Origin: an uncultured Thermoanaerobaculia bacterium
GTDB taxonomy: Bacteria > Acidobacteriota > Thermoanaerobaculia > Multivoradales > Multivoraceae
Assembly (NCBI GenBank): GCA_951812325.1
Contig: OX638294.1
Location: 2,520,859-2,584,858 of the forward strand
Length of the DNA: 64,000 bases
Direction of reading: 5' to 3'
Below are positions 9,069 to 16,003 of this stretch, piece by piece; positions within the stretch are counted from its first letter, which is position 1, and the number at the start of each line of letters is the position of its first letter. The notes beneath the pieces were generated by a model that saw only the letters and a program-made list of their open reading frames with translations, did not search any database and was not told the DNA's origin. The position numbers and the translations under genes are program-made.

Positions 9069-10901
9069 TCAGAGTCCCACCGCGGTCAGAGCCTGGTCGA
9101 TTGCGGTGAATGCGGCGCTCCCGGCGCCGTGAAGGTCCATCGCCGCCTGCCGGATCATGCGTCCCATGATCGGAAATGTCACGCGGACAGGCGCCAGATC
9201 AACCAGTGCGCGGAAGAACGCCTGCTCGATCTGACCCCGGTTGGCGACGCCGACGCCTTCGACGGTCTTCCCGCTGCTGTGTCGACCGCCCTCGATCGCG
9301 AGGTAGGCGGCGTGGCTCAGAATCGTGGAGTTCCAGTGCACGCCGCTGTAGCCATCCGCGTCGAGACTGAAAGCCTGCTCGCCCTGCATGCCGTAGCGGG
9401 TGTAGGAGATGAGGTTCTCTCCTGTCAGGGCCACGACGAAACGGAACTCTTTCCCCATCGCGTCGGGATAGGGAAGCTCCCCGCCGATTCGCAGCAAGCC
9501 GGGCCTGTCCATGCGCCGCCCGTCCACTCCCGAGTCTTCGCCACTCCGGTAGTCCGCCCGAAGGTCGCCCTCGCCCGGAGGATGGGTCGCGAACTCGACA
9601 GCGGTTCCGATGATGTCGGAGTACGCCTCGTTGATCGCGCCGCCGTGGGCCAGGTACAAGCCGAATCGACCGCTACGGGAAGTGGTCTGATTGAACTCGT
9701 CGTCGAAGCACAGGTACGGTGCGTCCACTTCCCCGCGGGCCTCATCCTCAACACGATGAGAGTCGCCGCAGCGGATGACCTGGCCCCTCACACTGATCGT
9801 CGACGGACCGAGAATGCCCGTATGCGCGCCCACCAGCCCATCACCCGTGCGCTCCTTCAGCGCGGAAAACGTGACGCCGTGCATCAACTCGTGCGCGGCG
9901 ATATCCAGGGGGACGAGCGGAACGTCGTCGGACGTCTCCCCGAACGCCACAAAGCCGCCGCCCTCCGGCCCAAAGGGAGCGCGGAGGAAGAACGCGTTGA
10001 AGAAGTTCAGGTTGACGAGCGAGTAGATCGTTCCGTCCTGGCCGTCCATTCCGCGCCAGTTCTGGTTCTTGAAGAGGTAGTCGTAGGTGAAGCCCAGGTT
10101 GGCGTGGCCGTCGACGACGGCGGGATTCCCCCATTCGTTGTCGGCGTCCGAGGCAACGAACGACGGCCAGGCCGGATCCGCATTGGCCACATCATCGATC
10201 CTGCTCAGACTTCCCTTCGCGTTCATCGTGACGATCTCGGCCGGCCGCAGACGGTCCCGCGCTTCGTAGCGGCCCCCCTCCGTACTCCAGGTGCTCACCT
10301 TCTGGAGCGCGCCGGTGATCCCCATGCCGGAACCCACCGCGGCTTCGGTGAAGAAGTGGTCGATGCGATGCACCAATTCGCCGTCGTGCGCGTCGACGAA
10401 CCAGGTGCGGTAGTCCTTCAGCGGTGCGCTCCACGCCAGAACGAGCTCGCCCAGGATCGTCGGCACGATGACCAGCTCGGCCGGTTCGGCGGTCGCCCGC
10501 GCGGCGCCCGTGAGTGCTTCCATCCGGGCGAGGCCAGCCTCGGCGTCGAAGCTCGGCACGGTGTCGATGTCGATGTCCGCGAACGTGGTCCCGAAAACGG
10601 AAACCGGCACGCCGTCGGCGCTCTGCCTGGCGAGCCCCGCGCCGCGGACCGGCACGCCCCGGTGGACCTGCGCGAAGTACTCGTGCACCCTGCCCGGCAG
10701 GCTCCGGTCGGGCTGCGCTGAACGCAGTACGAGCTCGTCGCTGCGGACCAACTCCTCGAGCAGCGCGTTGGCCCGAATGACGGCCACCGAGTCGCTCGGC
10801 GACGAGGTCGCCGCGAAGACCTGCCTCTCGGGCGCTGTCTGCGCGGGCAGCGCGGCGCCGATCAGGAACGACGCCGCCGTGAACAACATGATTCTCCTCA
10901 A
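9069..10901 (-). CDS. M4 (thermolysin-like) metalloprotease, paralogue 4
   Basis: Exported zinc metalloprotease of 610 residues. It has HELMH, GAINEAYSD and EGGRH in the expected order, with the long Cys-containing loop between the zinc motifs, which is partly divergent here (acidic VEDEARGEVDAP stretch). The open frame runs on to 11183, but those extra residues read through a decayed mnmA tail (CTVNFREAQ, compare CRVSFREPQ in MnmA), so I place the start at TTG 10901 after GGGAAGGGAG. ATG 10889 or 10922 are alternatives. It is paired with barrel copy B. Confidence 0.92.
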   Translation of the reverse strand: MRRIMLFTAASFLIGAALPAQTAPERQVFAATSSPSDSVAVIRANALLEELVRSDELVLRSAQPDRSLPGRVHEYFAQVHRGVPVRGAGLARQSADGVPVSVFGTTFADIDIDTVPSFDAEAGLARMEALTGAARATAEPAELVIVPTILGELVLAWSAPLKDYRTWFVDAHDGELVHRIDHFFTEAAVGSGMGITGALQKVSTWSTEGGRYEARDRLRPAEIVTMNAKGSLSRIDDVANADPAWPSFVASDADNEWGNPAVVDGHANLGFTYDYLFKNQNWRGMDGQDGTIYSLVNLNFFNAFFLRAPFGPEGGGFVAFGETSDDVPLVPLDIAAHELMHGVTFSALKERTGDGLVGAHTGILGPSTISVRGQVIRCGDSHRVEDEARGEVDAPYLCFDDEFNQTTSRSGRFGLYLAHGGAINEAYSDIIGTAVEFATHPPGEGDLRADYRSGEDSGVDGRRMDRPGLLRIGGELPYPDAMGKEFRFVVALTGENLISYTRYGMQGEQAFSLDADGYSGVHWNSTILSHAAYLAIEGGRHSSGKTVEGVGVANRGQIEQAFFRALVDLAPVRVTFPIMGRMIRQAAMDLHGAGSAAFTAIDQALTAVGL

Positions 10902-10954
10902 ATCCCAAACTCCCTTCCCCATACGCTCTCCCTTCTCGTCCTTCGTCCGCCATT

Positions 10955-11340
10955 CTGCGCCGAGCCGCCTTCGATCCCACAGCTGCCAGACACCTGCGTG
11001 CCTTGGGGCTGAAGGCACCGCCGCATCGGGCGGGGACCTACGCCGTCCTGCGGGGCTGACGAAAAGGCTGCCCTGCGCCTCACGAAAGTTCACTGTACAC
11101 CACTTGGCGCAAAAGGTCCACATGTCCGGGCCTTCGAGAGCCGTCCCGCCACTGATGTGCCGGATTTGGAGTGGCTCCCACACCTCGGGGACACCGGAGC
11201 CTTCAACTTGGAACAGCCGGACGCCCGCGTTCTCGATCAGGGCGTCGACGCCACGCTTCCCTCTTGTACTCCCGAGGCGCGCGCACCGGCTCGCCGGCGA
11301 TTCAGTGCAGGCCGCGCGCCCGCAGCGACCGTGCGAGGCG
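10955..11340. repeat. mnmA tail remnant interrupted by repeat D
   Basis: This is the clearest inter-unit footprint. Bases about 10958-11095 match the last codons of mnmA, about 11105-11217 are repeat D, and about 11220-11325 match the next upstream part of mnmA (compare 13440-13545, including TTCTCGATCA-GGCGTCGACG). Repeat D thus sits inside what was once continuous mnmA sequence. Confidence 0.7.
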
Positions 11341-11344
11341 AGCG

Positions 11345-11400
11345 AGCAGCGGCAAGGCTGCGGCGGAGAAATGTCTCATTGGAATCGTCCTGTTCATCAT
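11345..11400 (-). pseudogene. Remnant of the barrel gene start
   Basis: The sequence reads MMNRTIPMRH and a little more of the signal peptide, then becomes unrelated and stops at 11302. As in the wreck at 1753-2050, three bases of the AGGAGG ribosome site are missing. It follows protease 5 with the same TGATG overlap as the intact pairs, so this protease once had a barrel partner too. Confidence 0.7.
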
Positions 11401-13232
11401 CAGAGTCCCACCGCGGTCAGAGCCTGGTCGATTGCGGTGAATGCGGCGCTCCCGGCGCCGTGAAGGTCCATCGCCGCCTGCCGGACCATGCTCCCCATGA
11501 CCGGGAAGGTCACCGTGGCCGGCGCCAGATCAACCAGCCCGCGGAAGAACGCCTGCTCGATCTGAAGCCGGTTGGCGACGCCGACACCGTCGACGGTCTG
11601 TCCGCTGCTGTGTCGACCGCCCTCGACCGCGAGGTAGTACGCGTGGCTCAGAATCGTCGAGTTCCAGTGCACGCCCCGGTAGCCATCGCGTCCGATACTG
11701 AAAGGCCGATTGTCCTTCATGCCGAAGCGGGTGTAGGCGACGAACCGTCCGCCTGTCGAAGCCAGGACGAAACGGAACTCCTGCCCCATCGCGTCGGGGT
11801 ACTGAAACGGGCCGACCACCTGCGAGCGCGGCCTGTCCATGCGCCGCAGGGTCGCTTCCGCGTCCTCGCCTATCAGGTAGTCCGCCCGCAGAACTCCCTC
11901 CCCTGGAGAATGTGCCGCGAACTCGGCCGCGGTGCCGATGATGTCCGAGTACGCCTCGTTGATCGCGCCGCCATGGGCCAGGAACAAGCCGAACCGCCCG
12001 TCAGGCGAGGTGCTCCGGTTCCCGTCTTCGTCGAAGCACACGTACGGCCCGCCCACTTCCTCGCCGGCAGCGTTCGTGCCGAAGAAATGGGAGTCGCCGC
12101 AGCGGATCACCTGATCGTCCTCCGCAGGCAGCGTCGACGGACCGAGAATGGCCGTATGCGAGCCCACCAGCGGCAGACCGGTGCGCTCGAACAGCGCAGA
12201 AAAGGTGACGCCGTGCATCAACTCGTGCGCCACAACGTCCAGGGGAACGAACGGAATGTCGTCGGGCGTCACCCCGAACCCCACGTAGCCGGTTCCCTCC
12301 GGCCCGAAGGGAGCAGAAGCGAAGAACGCGTTGAAGAAGTCCAGGTTGACGACCGAGAAGATCCGTCCGTCCTGACCGTCCATGCCGCGCCAGTCCTGGT
12401 TCCTGAACAGGTAGTCGTAAGTGAGGCCCAGGTTGGCGTGCCCACCGACGACGCCGCGACTCGTCCACTCGTTGTTGTCGTCCGAGGCAACCATCGACGG
12501 CCAGTCCTCGGTCGGCCGATCCAGGCTCTCGGCCGTGGTGGATTCTTCGCTCGCGTCGAACGTGACGATCTCGGCCGGCCGCAACCGCTCCCGCGCCTCG
12601 TAGCGTCCCGCCGTACTCCATGCGCTCACCTTCCGGAGCGCGCCGGTGAGCCCCGGGCCCGAACCCACCGCGGCTTCCGTGAAGCGGTGGTCGAAGCGCT
12701 GGACCAGTTCGCCGCCATGCGCGTCGATGAACCAGGTATGGAAGTCCCGCAGCGGTGCGCTCCACGCCAGGACGAGCTCGCCGAGCACCGTCGGCACGAT
12801 GACCAGCTCGGCCGGTTCCGTGGTTGCCCGCGCGGCGCCCGCGAGCGCCTCCATCCGAGCGAGGGCGACCCCGGCGTCGAAGCTCGGCACGGTGTCGATG
12901 TCGATGTCCGCGAACGTGGTCCCGAAGACGGAAACCGGCACGCCGTCGGCGCTCTGCCTGGCGAGCCCCGCGCCGCGGACCGGCACGCCCCGGTGGACCT
13001 GCGCGAAGTACTCGTGAATCCGGCCCGGCACAGTCCGGTCGGGCTGCGCTGAACGCAGTACCAGGTCGTCGGTGCGGACCAACTCCTCAAGCAGCGCGTT
13101 GGCCCGGATGACGGCCGCAGCATCGCTCGGCGAAGAAGTCGCCGCGACCACCTGCCTCTGTGGCGCTGTCTGCGCGGGCAGCGCGGCGTCGATCAGGAGC
13201 GACGCCGCCATGAACAACATGATTCTCTTCAA
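11400..13232 (-). CDS. M4 (thermolysin-like) metalloprotease, paralogue 5
   Basis: Exported zinc metalloprotease of 610 residues and the most divergent member of the array. It has a signal peptide (MKRIMLFMAASLLIDAALPAQ), propeptide, HELMH, a long loop with two Cys (VIRCGDS and YVCFDED), GAINEAYSDIIGTAAEF and EGGRH. The TTG start at 13232 has GGGAGG six bases upstream and gives two positive charges before the hydrophobic core. It lies 55 bases downstream of the intact mnmA on the same strand. That makes it the likely founder position of the array, since every other copy is preceded by a degraded mnmA tail. Confidence 0.92.
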   Translation of the reverse strand: MKRIMLFMAASLLIDAALPAQTAPQRQVVAATSSPSDAAAVIRANALLEELVRTDDLVLRSAQPDRTVPGRIHEYFAQVHRGVPVRGAGLARQSADGVPVSVFGTTFADIDIDTVPSFDAGVALARMEALAGAARATTEPAELVIVPTVLGELVLAWSAPLRDFHTWFIDAHGGELVQRFDHRFTEAAVGSGPGLTGALRKVSAWSTAGRYEARERLRPAEIVTFDASEESTTAESLDRPTEDWPSMVASDDNNEWTSRGVVGGHANLGLTYDYLFRNQDWRGMDGQDGRIFSVVNLDFFNAFFASAPFGPEGTGYVGFGVTPDDIPFVPLDVVAHELMHGVTFSALFERTGLPLVGSHTAILGPSTLPAEDDQVIRCGDSHFFGTNAAGEEVGGPYVCFDEDGNRSTSPDGRFGLFLAHGGAINEAYSDIIGTAAEFAAHSPGEGVLRADYLIGEDAEATLRRMDRPRSQVVGPFQYPDAMGQEFRFVLASTGGRFVAYTRFGMKDNRPFSIGRDGYRGVHWNSTILSHAYYLAVEGGRHSSGQTVDGVGVANRLQIEQAFFRGLVDLAPATVTFPVMGSMVRQAAMDLHGAGSAAFTAIDQALTAVGL

Positions 13233-13287
13233 ACCCGGCCTCCCTTGCTCATGAATCGCTCCCTTGTCCCTCGTCTGTCGATCTCCC

Positions 13288-14439
13288 TCAACGTTCTGCG
13301 TTGAGCGGCCTTTCGATCCAGCAGCCGCCGAGCACCTGTGTGCCGCGGTAGAAGACCGCCGCCTGGCCCGGGGCTACGCTGTTCTGCGGTTCCCGAAAGG
13401 ATACACGACACCGACCGGCGTCCCCGCAACCCGCGCCGCCCGTGTTCTCGATCACGGCGTCGACGCCGGGATGGCGCGAGCGGATGCGCACCTGCATCCC
13501 GGCGCCGTCGCGCGGCGGCTCGCCGGCGATCCAGTGCAGGCCGCGTCCGACCAGCCCCGGCGCCAGCAGCTCGTCGCGGTCGCCGACGACCACCCGGTTC
13601 GCGCCGGGTTGCACCTCCAGAACGTAGAGCCGCCGGCCCGCGGCGACTCCCAGACCGCGGCGCTGCCCGACCGTGTAGCGGTATGTCGGCGCACCTTCGC
13701 CCAATTCCTCGCCGTCGGTCGTCGTCACCCGGGCGGGCGCCCGCGGCAACTCCGGCCGCTCGCCTTCGATGAAGTTCCGCACCCCCCGGTCGACGAAGCA
13801 GATCTCCATGCTCTCGCCCTTCCCGGCCACGACCAGACCGGCCTCGCGGGCCAGCTCGCGCACTTCCGCCTTGGTCAGATCGCCGAGCGGAAACACCGCC
13901 CGCGAGAGCTGCTCCTGGGTCAGCTCGAACAGGAAGTAGCTCTGATCTTTCGACCGATCGACCGCGGCATGGAGCTCATACAGGCCATCGTCGCCGCGCA
14001 GGATGCGCGCGTAGTGGCCGGTGGCGATCCGTCCTGCGCCCAGACGGCGCGCCCGCTCCCGGAAGGCCTCGAACTTGATCTCCGTGTTGCAGGAGATGCA
14101 CGGGCTCGGCGTGCGGCCCCCCACGTAGCTGTCCACGAAGGGGTCGACCACATGCCGCCGGAACTCGCCGTCCATGCGCAGCGTGTAGTGCGGCAGTCCG
14201 AGCTGCTCGGCCACCCGCCGCGCGTCGCCGAGGTCGAGAGAGCCGCAGCAGCGCCCGTGCCGAACCTGCCGCGAGCGGTCCCAGAGCAGCATCGACAGGC
14301 CAACCACCGGCGTCCCCCGGCGCGCCAGGAGCAGCGCCGCAACCGAGGAGTCGACACCGCCGCTCATCGCCACGGCCGTCAACGGCGTCGAGGCGGAACC
14401 ATCCGCGGACGACACCGCGGCCCGGTCCCCGGCGCTCAC
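13288..14439 (-). CDS. mnmA: tRNA-specific 2-thiouridylase MnmA
   Basis: Cytoplasmic enzyme that uses ATP and persulfide sulfur to make 2-thiouridine at position 34 of certain tRNAs. The 383-residue protein has the SGGVDSS pyrophosphate-binding loop near its start, the catalytic Cys in CNTEIKF, the second active-site Cys in EICFVD, and the C-terminal beta-barrel domain ending GGCWIERPLNAER. The GTG start overlaps the stop of the cysteine desulfurase gene (GTGA), so the sulfur donor and the tRNA enzyme are probably translationally coupled. It carries an extra ~18 residues before the usual start. Pieces of its 3' end recur through the protease array. Confidence 0.95.
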   Translation of the reverse strand: MSAGDRAAVSSADGSASTPLTAVAMSGGVDSSVAALLLARRGTPVVGLSMLLWDRSRQVRHGRCCGSLDLGDARRVAEQLGLPHYTLRMDGEFRRHVVDPFVDSYVGGRTPSPCISCNTEIKFEAFRERARRLGAGRIATGHYARILRGDDGLYELHAAVDRSKDQSYFLFELTQEQLSRAVFPLGDLTKAEVRELAREAGLVVAGKGESMEICFVDRGVRNFIEGERPELPRAPARVTTTDGEELGEGAPTYRYTVGQRRGLGVAAGRRLYVLEVQPGANRVVVGDRDELLAPGLVGRGLHWIAGEPPRDGAGMQVRIRSRHPGVDAVIENTGGAGCGDAGRCRVSFREPQNSVAPGQAAVFYRGTQVLGGCWIERPLNAER

Positions 14440-15677
14440 CCCGCCGCCGCCCGGGCCGCCGGCGCCGCCGACAGCCCTCGCAAGGCCTCCACTTCGCGGG
14501 CCAGCACGGGCAGGAACCTCGCGATCTCCGCTTCGTCGTTCGTCGTGCCCAGGCTGATGCGAATCGACGCCAGAGCCTCGGCCGGCGCCACGCCCATTGC
14601 CAGCAGCGTCCTGCTCGGCTCGACGACGCCCGAGGCGCACGCCGCCCCGGTCGACACCGCAAAGCCGGCGAGGTCGAGCCGGACCACCAGCTCCTCGCCG
14701 CTCAGACCGGAGAACGCGACGTGGGTGGTGTGCGGCAATCTCGGCGAGGACGCGCAGTGGAGCCGCGCGTCCGGGATGTCGCCGAGGCCCGCCTCGAGCC
14801 GATCGCGCAGTCCACCCAACCGCTCGATGCGGCCGTCGAGTTCCCTTGACGCCAGCGCCGCGCAGGCCCCGAGACCGACCAGGGCCGCGACGTTCTCCGT
14901 GCCGGCCCGTCGCCGGCGCTCCTGGCCGCCGCCGAGGATGAGAGGCTCGAAGACGGCGCCCTCCCGGATCCACAGCGCGGCCGCCCCCACCGGCCCGTGG
15001 AACTTGTGGGCCGCCACGACGAGGTAGTCCACACCCAGGGCCCGCGCGTCGAACGCGAGCTTCCCCGCGGCCTGCACGGCGTCGCAGAGGAGCGGCACAC
15101 CGCGAGCCCGGCACGCCGCCGACGCCTCGGCAACCGGCTGCAGGGTGCCCAGCTCGTTGTTCGCCAGCATGAGGCAGGCAAGGCGGGTGTCCGGCCGGAG
15201 TGCCTCCGCCAGAGCCGCCGCTTCCACGACACCGTCCCCCCCCGGACACAGCCGTGTCACGTCGACGGCCAGCCCCTCCAGCCGGTCGGCGGCCGCGTGA
15301 ATCGAAGGATGCTCGAGTTCCGAGATCACCAGGTGGCCGCCATCCCTGCCGGCGAACGCCGACCGCAGCACCGCGTTGTTCGCCTCGGTACCCGAGGCGG
15401 TGAAAACAACCTCCGGCGACTGCCCGCCCACGAGCTCCGCCACCTGCTCCCGCGCGAGTTCGACCGCGGCCCGCGCCCCGCGCCCGAAGGAATGGACCGA
15501 CGAGGGATTGCCGTGCCGCACCCCCAGCCACGGCGCCATCGCTTCACCCACCCGCGGATCAAGCGGCGTGGTCGCGTTGTGGTCCAGGTAGACGGGGCCG
15601 GCCATGGCGGCGGCCTCGGCCCGCGGCGGATCGAACGGCGTGGTCGCTTTGTGGTCGAGATCGGCGGGAGCGGACAT
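14436..15677 (-). CDS. Cysteine desulfurase (NifS/IscS type)
   Basis: PLP enzyme that converts cysteine to alanine and an enzyme-bound persulfide, here most likely feeding MnmA. It shows YLDHNATTPLDP, the PLP Lys in AAHKFHGPVG, and the persulfide-carrying Cys in STGAACASG. The N-terminus is odd: an imperfect 24-residue copy (DLDHKATTPFDP) precedes the canonical YLDHNATTPLDP, each starting with GCCGCCGCCATG. I give the upstream ATG because only it has a GGAG upstream. The start at 15605 would give a standard 389-residue protein. mnmA follows, overlapping by 4 bases. Confidence 0.93.
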   Translation of the reverse strand: MSAPADLDHKATTPFDPPRAEAAAMAGPVYLDHNATTPLDPRVGEAMAPWLGVRHGNPSSVHSFGRGARAAVELAREQVAELVGGQSPEVVFTASGTEANNAVLRSAFAGRDGGHLVISELEHPSIHAAADRLEGLAVDVTRLCPGGDGVVEAAALAEALRPDTRLACLMLANNELGTLQPVAEASAACRARGVPLLCDAVQAAGKLAFDARALGVDYLVVAAHKFHGPVGAAALWIREGAVFEPLILGGGQERRRRAGTENVAALVGLGACAALASRELDGRIERLGGLRDRLEAGLGDIPDARLHCASSPRLPHTTHVAFSGLSGEELVVRLDLAGFAVSTGAACASGVVEPSRTLLAMGVAPAEALASIRISLGTTNDEAEIARFLPVLAREVEALRGLSAAPAARAAAG

Positions 15678-16003
15678 GGCGGCGGCTTTCTCCGGACGCT
15701 GGCGGAACGGTCGCGGTGGACGGATTGTACGGTTGAAGACCGTGGGCGCGCAGGCCGCGGCGTGCCGGCTACGCACGATACGACCTCGTGCCGGACGAAG
15801 CACGCCGCCACTTACCTGCCAATCGAGTAGAGAACCACAACAGCGCAACACACGCCCAATGGGTGCACGGACCTTCTGGTCCGCTGACGCCGAAGGCGGC
15901 CAGAAAGGCCCGCCGGACGAAGCACGGCACCTTGCTTCTCCGCCGGCGCGCTACGCTTGACCGTTGAGTCCCACCTGCCCCGCCAGGGACAAACCCGTTG
16001 CCG
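15678..16003. other. Intergenic region between divergent genes
   Basis: 326 bases between the desulfurase (minus) and the GWxTD/VWFA gene (plus). It should hold both promoters, but I see no convincing -35/-10 pair and no gene. Confidence 0.5.

Noticed and set aside
8859..10721. Long plus-strand open frames opposite the protease genes (620 codons here; also 2569-3711 and 11157-13052)
   Set aside because: They are codon-in-register antisense of the protease genes, recur with each paralogue, and show no domain or ribosome site. High GC explains their length.
10902..11183. N-terminal extension of protease 4
   Set aside because: The residues read through a decayed mnmA tail and precede the signal peptide.
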